NCBI GenBank assembly: GCA_003674045.1
Contig: PENC01000007.1
Coordinates: 1 to 64,000, forward strand
Direction of reading: 5' to 3'
From: Streptomyces griseocarneus
GTDB taxonomy: Bacteria > Actinomycetota > Actinomycetes > Streptomycetales > Streptomycetaceae
DNA length: 64,000 bases
This document shows, piece by piece, positions 50,369 to 58,962 of this stretch. Below the pieces are notes generated by a model. That model did not search any database and was not told the DNA's origin. It worked only from the letters and a program-made list of their open reading frames with translations. Both the position numbers and the translations under genes were made by a program. Each line of letters begins with the position of its first letter. Position 1 is the stretch's first letter.

Positions 50369-52453
50369 ATGAGTCGTCGCTCCAATGGACTGATAGGCCT
50401 CTGGGCAGAGGCGCAGCGGCAGCAGCAGCGGCAGCGCGAGGCCGCCCACCGCGAACGGACGCAGGCGCAGCGGGAACAGGAACGGCAGCAGCGCGCCTAC
50501 GAGAGGGAGTCCGCCCGGCTCGACCGCGAGCAGCGGGCCGCGTACCGGCAGGCCCGCGAGGCGGAGGCCCGGCAGCGCACCGAGGAGCTGGAGGCCCGGG
50601 TCGCCGAGCTGACCGGGCTGCTGGCGGCGGGGTGCCGGGAGCGGCCGTTCACCGTGGCCGCGCTGGGCAGACCCGAGGAGATCGAGCCGTTCCAGCCCGG
50701 GCACCTGGCCCATCCGGTGACCATGCCGGACCCGGCCCAATACCGCTTCGCCCGGCAGCAGTTCGAGCGCGACTGGCATGCCGCGCAGGCCGCCGAGGCG
50801 CAGCGCCTGCAGCAGCTGGGCGCGTACCGGCAGCAGTACGACCAGTGGGCGGCGGCGCGCCTCGCCGAGATCCGGCAGTACAACGCCGGTGTCGCGGAGA
50901 CGGCGGACGCGCTGCGCGGGCGCGACCCCGACGCGGTCCGCGACTACTTCTCCGCCGCGCTCTACGCCTCGTCCGTCTGGCCCGAGGAGTTCCCGCACCA
51001 GGTGACGGCCGCGTACGACCCGGGCGCGCGGCAGCTGGTGCTCACGACGGAGCTGCCGGGGTACGAGATCGTGCCGGAGGCGAAGGCGGTGCGCTACATG
51101 CCGACCGCCGACCAGGACAAGGAGACGGCGCGTCCCGCGGCGCAGCGCCGCGCCCTGTACCGGGATGTGCTGGCGCAGTGCATGTTGCTGACGGTGCGTG
51201 AGTTGTTCGCGGCGGACGAGTTCGGGGCGCTGGAGTCCGTGGCGCTGAACGGCTTCGTCGACGACCACGACCCGGTGACCGGGCGCAGGGCGCAGATCGT
51301 GCTGGCGGCGGTCCAGGTGTCCCGGCAGGTTTTCGACGGGCTGCACCTGGCGCAGGTCAGCGCGGTCGACTGCCTGACGGACGGGCTCGGCGGGCAGCTG
51401 TCCGCGCGTCCGGACCAGCTCGCGGCGGTGCGGCCCGGCCGGATGCCCGGCGAGGTGGGCCGGGCCGTGGTCTCGCACGGCGGCGGTGACGACCCGGATC
51501 TGTACGAGATGGACCCGATCGAGTTCGAGGCGCTGGTCGCCGAGCTGTTCCGGGCGCGCGGGATGCAGGCCGTGATGACGACGCGCTCCAACGACGGCGG
51601 TGTGGACGTCGAGGCCATGGACCCGGACCCGATCAGCGGCGGCCGGATCATCGTGCAGGTGAAGCGCTACCGCAAGACGGTGCCGCCGACGGCGGTGCGC
51701 GACCTGTTCGGCACGGTGCAGGGCGCGGGGGCGAACAAGGGCGTGCTGGTGACGACGTCGGGGTTCGGCCCCGGGTCGTACACCTTCGCCAACGGCAAGC
51801 CGCTCACCCTGGTCTCCGGCGAGGAGCTCGTCGCCCTGCTGGCGCGGCACGGGCTGCGCGGACGGCTGGGTTCCGGCGCGGGGACCACGGCCGCGACCCG
51901 GCGGGCTGCCGCCGCCGCGGCGACGGTGACCGGGCCCGAGCCGGTCGCGGAGCCGGAGCCCGCGGCGGGTGACCACAACGTGCTGGGCATGTCGTGGTCG
52001 GGGCGGGTCGCCCTGGACGTGTGCGCGCTCGTCTGCCAGGGCGCGCGGGTGCTGAGCGACGAGCACTTCGTCTTCTACAACAACCCGGCGACGCCGGATG
52101 GTTCGGTGCGCTCCGTGCCCGCGGCCGGCGGGGACAAGGCGGCGCTGCGGGTGTCCTTCGACGCCCTGCCCGCGGCCGCGGACCGGCTGGTGCTGGCAGC
52201 CGCGATCGACCCGGAGGTGAACCCGGACGCCGACCTGTCGGGGTTCACGCAGGCGCGCATCCGGCTGTCGGACGCGGCGGGGGCGGAGCTGGGGCAGCTG
52301 GAGGTCTCCGACGGGCGGCCGGGCGAGACGGCGCTGGTGCTCGGCTCCTTCCGGCGGCGCGCGAACGGCGACTGGGACTTCGTCGTCGGCGGCCAGGGCT
52401 ACCCGGGCGGTCTGTCGGCGCTGGTCCAGGACCACGGGATCGAGGTGGCGTAG
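50369..52453 (+). CDS. Mrr-type restriction endonuclease fused to a TerD domain
   Basis: 694 residues. An N-terminal Gln/Arg/Glu-rich coiled coil (about 10-80) is followed by a helical region and a middle domain (about 200-360). The Mrr_cat nuclease spans about 380-500 with E387, D413 in NDGGVD and Q430-x-K432 in VQVKRY, the D...QxK form of the PD-(D/E)xK fold. The C-terminus (about 540-694) is a TerD domain with ALDVCALVC, DEHFVFYNN and DGSVRS, whose acidic residues bind calcium in the family. Ter proteins organise membrane-linked stress and anti-phage responses, and Mrr nucleases cut modified DNA. The fusion suggests a stress- or phage-activated nuclease. It is monocistronic and divergent from the secreted protein gene. 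Confidence 0.88.
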   Translation: MSRRSNGLIGLWAEAQRQQQRQREAAHRERTQAQREQERQQRAYERESARLDREQRAAYRQAREAEARQRTEELEARVAELTGLLAAGCRERPFTVAALGRPEEIEPFQPGHLAHPVTMPDPAQYRFARQQFERDWHAAQAAEAQRLQQLGAYRQQYDQWAAARLAEIRQYNAGVAETADALRGRDPDAVRDYFSAALYASSVWPEEFPHQVTAAYDPGARQLVLTTELPGYEIVPEAKAVRYMPTADQDKETARPAAQRRALYRDVLAQCMLLTVRELFAADEFGALESVALNGFVDDHDPVTGRRAQIVLAAVQVSRQVFDGLHLAQVSAVDCLTDGLGGQLSARPDQLAAVRPGRMPGEVGRAVVSHGGGDDPDLYEMDPIEFEALVAELFRARGMQAVMTTRSNDGGVDVEAMDPDPISGGRIIVQVKRYRKTVPPTAVRDLFGTVQGAGANKGVLVTTSGFGPGSYTFANGKPLTLVSGEELVALLARHGLRGRLGSGAGTTAATRRAAAAAATVTGPEPVAEPEPAAGDHNVLGMSWSGRVALDVCALVCQGARVLSDEHFVFYNNPATPDGSVRSVPAAGGDKAALRVSFDALPAAADRLVLAAAIDPEVNPDADLSGFTQARIRLSDAAGAELGQLEVSDGRPGETALVLGSFRRRANGDWDFVVGGQGYPGGLSALVQDHGIEVA

Positions 52454-52458
52454 GTCCG

Positions 52459-53712
52459 TCAGTGCCGCGGCACCCGTACCTCCACCCGCCACCCCCGTTT
52501 CGGCGTGCCGCCCAGGACCTCGATCCGTACGCCCGCCACCGTCGCCGTCTGCCCCCGGACGAACGTCGCGTCGCTCAGCCCGGCGTTGACGTTCAGGTCG
52601 CCCCGGTAGCACCCGGCGCTGCCGGGCGTGGCGTCGACGGTGTGGACGGGGTTCGCGCCCGAGGGGGTGTCGGTGGAGAGCGTCGTGACGAGGACGCCCG
52701 GCCGGCAGACGGCGTGGTCGACCGGGCCGGGCGCCCGGGCCTCCAGGGTGACGGCGCGGGTGCGCGAGAGCGGGACGACGGCGAGCTTGGGACCGCCCGG
52801 GACCGAGGTCGGGGTCAGCGTCACCACGCGCGTGCCGGGGGAGGAGAGGCAGCGCACCTGGCCCGGCGCCAGCCAGCCCAGCTTCCACTTGTGCCAGGCG
52901 AGGAAGTCGTTGGCGGGCCCCCAGTCCTCGTCCATCGGGTCCCAGTGCCCCACGGGCGTACGGCCCCGCACGGGGTGCGCGGAGTACAGGTCGGGGAGGC
53001 CGAAGGCGTGCCCGTTCTCGTGGTTGAGGACGCGGTACGGGCTGTCGCCGGTCTGCCTGCTCCAGATGAAGGAGACGTTCTCGAAGGGGGCGCCGTCGTG
53101 GGTGGTGACCCCTGTGGGCCCGCCCGCGAAGGTCACGGACCGTACGTCCTGGACGGCGGGCGGCCCGGCGTTCGGGGTGATGAGGACGTTGACGAGGTCG
53201 TAGCGCCGGAGGGCGATCCTCCGGCCGGCGGCGGCGAGGATCTCGGCGGAGATCGCGCGGTAGCCGCCCCCGTCGGTGGCCTCGAAGGGCGCGCCGCGCC
53301 TGATGCCGTACGCGGCGTACGGGCGTGACATGCGGATCCAGCGCAGCACGGGGGTCGAGCGGTAGTCGAGCCGCCCGTACGAGGCGGTCCGGAAGTAGTC
53401 CGCGACCGCCGGGAAGAACTCAGCGTAGCGCTCCCGCGGGCTGATCCTGGCGGGCGCGTCGGGGAAGTCGACGAGGAAGGTGACGGCACGGACGGTGCCG
53501 TACGAGCGGGCGTACCCGGCGGGGGTGCGCGCGGACTCGGAGACGCTGTCGGTGCGGCCGGCGAGCGCGCAGGGGCCGGACGGGCGGACGCCGCCGCGGG
53601 CCACGGAGCCGGTCCCGCCGCCGAGTGCGGCGGCGGGATCCTCCCGGGAGGGCAGCGGCGCGCTGAGGGTGAGCGTGGTCAGCACCAGGACCGCGATGGC
53701 CAGGGATCTCAT
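52459..53712 (-). CDS. Secreted M6-family metalloprotease
   Basis: 417 residues. The start chosen is behind GGAGGTG; an in-frame ATG 45 bp upstream lacks a site. The signal peptide covers residues 1 to about 18. The zinc site is H231-E232-N-G-H235 in LNHENGHAFGLPDLYS, and MDEDWGPANDFLAWHKWKLGW resembles the Met-turn region of immune-inhibitor-A-like M6 peptidases. It is an extracellular protease of unknown target. The stop lies 6 bp from the stop of the Mrr-TerD gene (convergent). Confidence 0.9.
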   Translation of the reverse strand: MRSLAIAVLVLTTLTLSAPLPSREDPAAALGGGTGSVARGGVRPSGPCALAGRTDSVSESARTPAGYARSYGTVRAVTFLVDFPDAPARISPRERYAEFFPAVADYFRTASYGRLDYRSTPVLRWIRMSRPYAAYGIRRGAPFEATDGGGYRAISAEILAAAGRRIALRRYDLVNVLITPNAGPPAVQDVRSVTFAGGPTGVTTHDGAPFENVSFIWSRQTGDSPYRVLNHENGHAFGLPDLYSAHPVRGRTPVGHWDPMDEDWGPANDFLAWHKWKLGWLAPGQVRCLSSPGTRVVTLTPTSVPGGPKLAVVPLSRTRAVTLEARAPGPVDHAVCRPGVLVTTLSTDTPSGANPVHTVDATPGSAGCYRGDLNVNAGLSDATFVRGQTATVAGVRIEVLGGTPKRGWRVEVRVPRH

Positions 53713-54048
53713 GCCGGGCACCTCCGGGGCGCGGCCCGGAGGTGCCCGGGCGTTCATCCGTGATCACTTGTGATCACTTTCCGTCCCGTACCGTCCGGGC
53801 GCTCTCCGGTTGCGGCAGACGGGTTGCCCGGTCAGGCGGACGGATCAGCGGCCTGCGGCATCGGTGACGCAGGTCACATCCCGTGCGGGAAATAACCGGG
53901 GAGGTCCTCCCCGTTTAGCTGTTCATCCGAACGAAACGGGGAGTCGCTCCCCGCTTGCGAACCGGTACGCAGAGCTCGGGCCGTGCGCGGCGTGGCGTAC
54001 GGGCCCGTCCGGCGGAACCCGGCAGAACCCGGCAGAAAGGAGACCTCC
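53713..54048. other. 336-bp divergent region with TetR operator
   Basis: No gene. The key content is the palindrome array at 53897-53953. A short duplicated AACCCGGCAG (54017-54036) precedes the ribosome-binding site of the TetR gene. The promoter of the metalloprotease gene should lie at the left. Confidence 0.6.
53897..53953. promoter_or_regulatory. Nested palindromes, probable TetR operator
   Basis: CGGGGAG-GTC-CTCCCCG (53897-53913) and CGGGGAG-TCG-CTCCCCG (53937-53953) are perfect 7-bp inverted repeats exactly 40 bp apart. Between them GTTT...GTTC-ATCC-GAAC...AAAC forms a further nested inverted repeat, so the whole segment is symmetric. It lies 96-152 bp upstream of the TetR start. Confidence 0.65.
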
Positions 54049-54702
54049 GTGACCACCACCGCCACCACCGGCGAGCGGCCCCGCCTCCGCGCGGACGCCG
54101 TGCGCAACCGGGAGCGGATCATCGCCGCCGCCCGCGAGGTGTTCGTGGAGCACGGGGTCGAGGCGTCGCTCGATTTAATCGCTCGACGCGCCGGAGTCGG
54201 GAATGCCACCCTGTACCGGCACTTCGCGGATCGCGCCGAGCTGATCCGCCACGTCACCCTCTTCGTCCTGGGCCGTCTCGCGGACCGGGCCGAGGCAGCA
54301 CGAGCCGAGGAGCCCGATGCTTTCCACGCGCTGAGGCGCTTCGTCCACGCCGCCGTGGACGAGCGGGTGGGAGCGCTCTGTTCGCTCTTCGCCGAGGCCG
54401 TCGACCCGACCCATCCCGACCACATCGCGGCGAGTGAGCGGCTGGACCGGGGCATCGAAGAGCTGATGGCGGCCGCCCGTGCCTCCGGGCAACTGCGCAC
54501 CGACATCGCCGTCGGTGACGTGATGGTGGCGCTGGCCCAGCTGACCAGACCGCTCCCGGGCAAGGATCTCGAGGTCTTCGACCAGTTCGCGCACCGGCAC
54601 GTGCAGCTGTTCCTCGACGGCCTGACGGCCCCGGCCCGTTCCGAACTTCCCGGCAGGGCGGCCACCTTGGAGGAGCTGCGCCGCCACAAGTGCGGAGGCT
54701 GA
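54049..54702 (+). CDS. TetR-family regulator
   Basis: 217 residues, GTG behind AAAGGAG. The helix-turn-helix (about 18-65: RNRERIIAAAREVFVEHGVEA, LDLIARRAGVGNATLYRHF) is followed by a TetR C-terminal ligand domain. It is co-directional with the DHA2 exporter 132 bp downstream, which it probably represses together with itself through the nested palindromes upstream. The inducer is likely a drug-like export substrate. Confidence 0.92.
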   Translation: MTTTATTGERPRLRADAVRNRERIIAAAREVFVEHGVEASLDLIARRAGVGNATLYRHFADRAELIRHVTLFVLGRLADRAEAARAEEPDAFHALRRFVHAAVDERVGALCSLFAEAVDPTHPDHIAASERLDRGIEELMAAARASGQLRTDIAVGDVMVALAQLTRPLPGKDLEVFDQFAHRHVQLFLDGLTAPARSELPGRAATLEELRRHKCGG

Positions 54703-54834
54703 CCGATGGGCGCCGTCCCGAGGACCTCCCCCTGCCGCCTCCCTCACCACTCCTCCCCCCACCACCGAGACTTTCGAGACTTTCGCTACGACTGCGACAT
54801 GTCGTCCGAACCGCACCGCTGAGGTAGACACCCC

Positions 54835-56349
54835 ATGCCACAGACCACCACCGCCGACCCGAGGCGCTGGAAAGCGCTGATATTCATCGCCCTGGCCCAG
54901 CTGATGGTCGTCCTCGACGCGACCATCGTGAACATCGCGCTGCCCTCCGCCCAGGCCGACCTCGGCATCTCGGACGGCAACCGCCAGTGGGTCATCACCG
55001 CCTACGCCCTCGCCTTCGGCGGCCTCCTGCTCTTCGGCGGCCGCATCGCCGACCTGTGGGGCCGCAAGCGCACCTTCGTCACCGGCCTCGTCGGCTTCGC
55101 CGTGGCCTCGGCGCTCGGCGGCGCGGCCGTCAACACCGGGATGCTGCTGGGCGCCCGCGCCCTCCAGGGCGTCTTCGGCGCGCTGCTCGCGCCCGCCGCG
55201 CTGTCCCTGCTCGCCGTGATGTTCACCGACGTCAAGGAGCGCGCCAAGGCGTTCGGCGTCTTCGGTGCCATCGCCGGTGCGGGCGGCGGCGTCGGCCTCA
55301 TCCTGGGCGGCGTCTTCACCGAGTACCTGAACTGGCGCTGGACGTTCTTCGTGAACATCCCGTTCGCCGTCGTCGCCGCGGCCGGCGCGATCGCCGTGAT
55401 CCACGAGCCCGACGACGCCCGCAACCGCTCCAAGCTGGACGTCCCCGGCGTCCTCCTGGCCACGCTCGGCCTGGTCTCGCTGGTCTACGGCTTCACCCGC
55501 GCCGAGTCGGACGGCTGGACCGCCGGTGCCACGATCGGCCTGTTCGTCGTCGCGGTGGTGCTGCTGGGCGCCTTCGTGGCGGTCGAGTCCAAGGTCAAGT
55601 CGCCGCTGCTGCCGCTGCGCGTGCTCCTGGACCGCAACCGCGGCGGTGTCTACGCCTCGCTCGGCCTGGCCGCCATCGCGATGTTCGGCCTGTTCCTCTT
55701 CCTGACCTACTACATGCAGGTCGCGCGGGGGTACAGCCCGGTCAACACCGGTCTTGCCTTCCTCCCGATGATCTTCACGATGATCCTCGGCTCCACGCAG
55801 ATCGGCGCGCGTCTGATGACCCGCGTCGCCCCGCGCTGGCTGATGGGTCCGGGCTTCCTGCTCGCGGCCGTCGGTCTGCTCTGGCTCACCCGCATCGACC
55901 TGGACACCTCGTACGCCACGGGCATCCTGCCCGGCCTGGTGCTGATGGGCCTCGGCATGGGCTCGGCCTTCATGCCCGCCATGAGCCTGGCCACCCTGGG
56001 TGTCCAGCCGCGTGACGCCGGTGTCGCCTCCGCGATGGTCAACACCTCGCAGCAGGTCGGCGGCGCCATCGGTACCGCGCTGCTCAACACCATCGCCGCG
56101 AGCGCCACCACGGCGTACGCCAAGTCCCACGCGACCGGCGTCGCCAACCCGACCGGCCAGAAGCTGCTCGTCCTCCAGTCGAGCGTGCACGGCTACTCCG
56201 TCGCCATCTGGTGGGCGGTCGGCATCCTCACCCTCTCCGCGCTGATCGCGTTCTTCGCGATCAACACGGGCCACCAGGGCGGCGGCCCTTCGGCCTCCTC
56301 CGCCGACGGCGAGGGCGCCGAGGACTTCGTGCCGGTGATGGCGCACTGA
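54835..56349 (+). CDS. MFS drug exporter, DHA2 (14-TM, EmrB/QacA) type
   Basis: 504 residues, ATG behind GAGGTAG. Fourteen hydrophobic segments. Motif A is GGRIADLWGRKR, the TM1 motif is LMVVLDATIVNIALPSAQADLG, and motif C is AGAGGGVGLILGGVFTE. It is a proton-driven multidrug exporter of the inner membrane, under probable control of the upstream TetR protein. A strong bidirectional terminator follows. Confidence 0.95.
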   Translation: MPQTTTADPRRWKALIFIALAQLMVVLDATIVNIALPSAQADLGISDGNRQWVITAYALAFGGLLLFGGRIADLWGRKRTFVTGLVGFAVASALGGAAVNTGMLLGARALQGVFGALLAPAALSLLAVMFTDVKERAKAFGVFGAIAGAGGGVGLILGGVFTEYLNWRWTFFVNIPFAVVAAAGAIAVIHEPDDARNRSKLDVPGVLLATLGLVSLVYGFTRAESDGWTAGATIGLFVVAVVLLGAFVAVESKVKSPLLPLRVLLDRNRGGVYASLGLAAIAMFGLFLFLTYYMQVARGYSPVNTGLAFLPMIFTMILGSTQIGARLMTRVAPRWLMGPGFLLAAVGLLWLTRIDLDTSYATGILPGLVLMGLGMGSAFMPAMSLATLGVQPRDAGVASAMVNTSQQVGGAIGTALLNTIAASATTAYAKSHATGVANPTGQKLLVLQSSVHGYSVAIWWAVGILTLSALIAFFAINTGHQGGGPSASSADGEGAEDFVPVMAH

Positions 56350-56379
56350 CGCGGATCCGTACGGAGCCGTACGCATCTG

Positions 56380-56409
56380 AAGGCCCCTGCCGGGAACGGC
56401 GGGGGCCTT
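56380..56409. terminator. Bidirectional terminator
   Basis: A 13-bp stem AAGGCCCCTGCCG / CGGCGGGGGCCTT (one T-G pair) with a GGAA tetraloop lies between two convergent genes. Confidence 0.92.
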
Positions 56410-56430
56410 CGCGTTTCTTCGCTTTCTTCG

Positions 56431-56952
56431 TCAGCGCCGCCAGGGGAGGTCGCCGCACTCCGGCTGCAGGCCGGTCGCGATGGTGCGGCAGATATCACCC
56501 AACTGGGTGACCTGCTCGGGCGTGAGACGGTCGAAGAGGGCGCCGCGGACGGCCTCCACATGGCCGGGCGCGGTCCGGCTCAGCATCGCGAAACCCTCGT
56601 CCGTGAGGACCGCGAGCTGGCCGCGCTTGTCGGAGGGACACTCCTCCCGCCGCACCCAGCCGCTCTTCTCCAGGCGGGCCACGGCGTGCGAGAGGCGCGA
56701 GCGGGTGATCTTGAGGCCCTCTGCGAGGTCGGTCATCCGCATCCGGCGGCGCGGCGCCTCGGAGAGGTGGACGAGCAGGCCGTAGTAGATGTGCGGCATC
56801 CCGGCGTCGCGCTGGAGCAGCCGGTCGAGGTGGTCCTCCAGGAGCGTGGTGGCGTGGAGGTACGCCCGCCAGGTGCGCTGCTCCTCGTCGGTGAGCCAGC
56901 GAGGCGCGGGCTCGTGTGTGTCGTCAGCGCCGTACGCAGGTCGTTCTGTCAT
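56431..56952 (-). CDS. MarR-family regulator
   Basis: 173 residues. The winged helix-turn-helix is at about 65-125 (RMRMTDLAEGLKITRSRLSHAVARLEKSGWV, then the wing DKRGQLAVLTDEG). It is divergent from the extradiol dioxygenase gene with 150 bp between. The region contains a 19-bp palindrome and a repeated TTGA-N5/6-AAATAA word, so the regulator very likely controls the dioxygenase and itself. Phenolic or quinone ligands would fit related MarR proteins. Confidence 0.92.
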   Translation of the reverse strand: MTERPAYGADDTHEPAPRWLTDEEQRTWRAYLHATTLLEDHLDRLLQRDAGMPHIYYGLLVHLSEAPRRRMRMTDLAEGLKITRSRLSHAVARLEKSGWVRREECPSDKRGQLAVLTDEGFAMLSRTAPGHVEAVRGALFDRLTPEQVTQLGDICRTIATGLQPECGDLPWRR

Positions 56953-56997
56953 GACATCCACTGTTTCACCCGTCGGCTTTCTCTCGATACTTGATTC

Positions 56998-57050
56998 TTG
57001 AACTCTAAATAAGGCAGGCGTAAGGTGTGAAGTGCTTGAGACTTCAAATA
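56998..57050. promoter_or_regulatory. Candidate MarR operators
   Basis: TGAAGT-N7-ACTTCA (57028-57046) is a perfect 6-bp inverted repeat. TTGA-N5-AAATAA at 56998-57012 recurs as TTGA-N6-AAATAA at 57036-57050. The region is markedly AT-rich for this genome. Confidence 0.55.
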
Positions 57051-57102
57051 AAGCTCCGGAGGGCCCCACAAGGGCGGCCCGGACGACCCCAGGAGGGCAC
57101 CC

Positions 57103-57885
57103 ATGCCGGTCACCGCCGAGCGCATGCCCGCGCTCTACCTCTCCCATGGCGCACCGCCCCTCGCCGATGACGCGCTGTGGCCCGGCCAGCTGGCCGCCTG
57201 GTCGGCGGAGCTGCCGAGGCCCACTGCGATCCTCATGATCTCGGCCCACTGGGAAGAGGCCCCGCTCGCCCTCGGCGCCACCACGACGGTGCCGCTCGTC
57301 TACGACTTCTGGGGCTTTCCCGAGCGTTACTACACGGTGAAGTACGCCGCTCAAGGCGCGCCGGAGCTGGCCGACCGGGTACGGCGGACGCTGCGCGGCG
57401 CGGGCACGCCGGTGCAGGACATTCCGGATCGGGGGCTGGACCACGGCGCGTACGTCCCGCTCGTCGAGATGTACCCCGACGCCGACATCCCGGTCCTCCA
57501 GATCTCGCTGCCCACCCTCGACCCCGGGAAGCTGCTGGAGATCGGCCGCAAGCTGGCCCCGCTGCGGGACGAGGGCGTGCTCATCGTCGGCAGCGGCTTC
57601 TTCACCCACAACCTGGCCGTGCTGCGGCACGAGGGGCCGAACCCGCCCGGGTGGTCGACGGAGTTCGACGCGTGGGGGAACGAGGCGCTCGCCGCCGGTG
57701 ACGTGGACGCGCTCCTGGACTTCCGGCACAAGGCGCCGGCCGCGGCGCTGGCTCATCCGCGTACGGAGCACTTCGCTCCATTGTTCGTGACGCTGGGGGC
57801 GGCGGGGGATGACGTCTCGCTGTCGCGGACCGTGATCGACGGGTTCTGGATGAAGCTGGCGAAGCGGTCGGTTCAATTCGGGTGA
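57103..57885 (+). CDS. Class III extradiol ring-cleavage dioxygenase (LigB/YgiD, DODA type)
   Basis: 260 residues, ATG behind AGGAGGGC. The metal-ligand histidines lie in YLSHGAPPL (H15), ISAHWEE (H49), LDHGAYVPL and GSGFFTHNL, the pattern of the 4,5-DOPA-dioxygenase-like family. It opens catechol-type rings with O2 and a non-haem metal in the cytoplasm. It is controlled by the divergent MarR regulator, probably as a detoxification enzyme for phenolics or quinols. The substrate is not fixed by sequence. Confidence 0.92.
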   Translation: MPVTAERMPALYLSHGAPPLADDALWPGQLAAWSAELPRPTAILMISAHWEEAPLALGATTTVPLVYDFWGFPERYYTVKYAAQGAPELADRVRRTLRGAGTPVQDIPDRGLDHGAYVPLVEMYPDADIPVLQISLPTLDPGKLLEIGRKLAPLRDEGVLIVGSGFFTHNLAVLRHEGPNPPGWSTEFDAWGNEALAAGDVDALLDFRHKAPAAALAHPRTEHFAPLFVTLGAAGDDVSLSRTVIDGFWMKLAKRSVQFG

Positions 57886-57964
57886 GGGGTGCCCGGCGTC
57901 GTCGGGTTGCTCACCGGGGGCTGCCGCCCCCGGGCCCCCGCTGCGCCTACTGGGGTGCGGCTTG

Positions 57965-58066
57965 CGCTTGGCATGCGGCTGCGGGTTGGTGGGGGCTTGT
58001 CGCGCCCACGCGGCGGAGCCGCACATGCGGCACAGCCCCGCGCCCCTTTCGGGGCGCTCTCGTCGT
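57965..58066. repeat. Interspersed intergenic repeat, copy 5
   Basis: TTGTCGCGCCCACGCGGCGG, AGCCGCACATGCGG and CCCCGCGCCCCTTTCGGGGC make up a longer version of the family, with a terminal hairpin CGCCCCTTTCGGGGCG-like arm. It lies between convergent genes and may terminate both. Confidence 0.6.
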
Positions 58067-58071
58067 CGGGC

Positions 58072-58512
58072 TCAGTGCTCGTGCCAGTAGAAGACGTAGT
58101 ACGACGTCAGCCCCATCCCCAGCCCCACCAGCAGGCCGATCTGCGCGGAGCGGAGCACCGTCGCTCCCGTCAGGGCGTGGAGGAAGCCGATGCTCGCTCC
58201 GAGGAGTGAGCCGAAGGCCGCTGCCCGTACCTCCGTGATCATCTTGTCGCGCTGCCGGATGAGGGCGTGGCCGAGCACGCCCGACACCACGGCCAGCGCG
58301 AGTCCCAGCAGCCAGTAGTTCAGTGTCGGCCAGCCGTTCTCGCTCGCGAGGAAGACGCCGTAGAGCCCGAGCATGACGGCGCCGGCGAGCGGGACGGCCC
58401 AGGTCCAGCGGTCGCTGCGGGCCGCGTGCGGGAGGTGGGTGCCGCGGGCCACCGGACCGGGGCCCTCGTGGGCGGCGGGCTGCCGCCCCGGCATGATCGA
58501 GTGCGCAGGCAT
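58072..58512 (-). CDS. Small multi-pass membrane protein
   Basis: 146 residues, ATG behind GAGAGGAG. A polar N-terminus of 30 residues is followed by four likely helices (WTWAVPLAGAVMLGLYGVFLA, LNYWLLGLALAVVSGVLGHAL, AAAFGSLLGASIGFLHAL, SAQIGLLVGLGMGLTSYYVFY) and the tail WHEH. A perfect 17-bp inverted repeat lies 26 bp upstream of the start. Family not recognised, function unknown. Confidence 0.8.
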   Translation of the reverse strand: MPAHSIMPGRQPAAHEGPGPVARGTHLPHAARSDRWTWAVPLAGAVMLGLYGVFLASENGWPTLNYWLLGLALAVVSGVLGHALIRQRDKMITEVRAAAFGSLLGASIGFLHALTGATVLRSAQIGLLVGLGMGLTSYYVFYWHEH

Positions 58513-58537
58513 CGCGAGCTCCTCTCGCCTCGTGCAC

Positions 58538-58574
58538 GCCGTACGCCGACGCGTCCGACGCGTCGGCGTACGGC
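58538..58574. repeat. Perfect 17-bp inverted repeat
   Basis: GCCGTACGCCGACGCGT and its exact complement, separated by CCG, lie 26 bp upstream of the membrane protein start. There is no T-run, so it is either an operator or a leader hairpin. Confidence 0.85.
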
Positions 58575-58848
58575 ACGTCGTGCATCCTCACCAGCGCACA
58601 CCCCCGTACGGGTGACGGCAACTCGATCACCGCCCCCGGAATCCGCTGGAACCCGACCTTCCAGGCGTCTCGGGCAACCGTACGGGTGCATGCCTCGTCT
58701 TGGAGGGGGAAGGAGGCGGGGTTGCGGGACACCTCGTGAGCCCCTCCCGTACCCGGCCCGACCTGCGCTTTCCCGGGGCGCGGGGGCCCGTCCCTGCGAT
58801 GTGGCGGGACAGGGTACTGCATGATCACAAAAAAGAAGATGTTTCATG

Positions 58849-58874
58849 GGAATTCTGTCCGGATTCCAGTCGTT
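58849..58874 (+). promoter_or_regulatory. SigR-type promoter of hrdD
   Basis: GGAAT (58849-58853), exactly 18 bp, then GTT (58872-58874). This is the SigR consensus GGAAT-N18-GTT for thiol-oxidative stress. hrdD is a known SigR target in S. coelicolor. It lies 89 bp upstream of the start codon. Confidence 0.8.
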
Positions 58875-58962
58875 CTTTCCTTCGGACGGGACGCCCGTGA
58901 CAGGGTCCGCCCTCAAGGGAGTCCCCTCCGTCCCGCGACCGACTCATCGCAAGGGAGCACGC

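Larger units (their letters stand above)
58513..58962. other. 450-bp divergent regulatory region
   Basis: It contains the 58538-58574 palindrome on the left and the SigR-type promoter of the hrdD gene on the right. A minus-strand open frame across 58520-58740 has some coding-like codon use but no ending of its own and no known motif. I do not call it. Confidence 0.5.

Noticed and set aside
50240..52888. Long minus-strand open frame opposite the Mrr-TerD gene
   Set aside because: The plus strand carries recognisable nuclease and TerD domains; the antisense translation has none.
58520..58740. Minus-strand open frame with fair codon use upstream of the small membrane protein
   Set aside because: It has no stop of its own before running antiparallel in frame-shifted fashion through the next gene, and it reads through the perfect palindrome. 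No motif.
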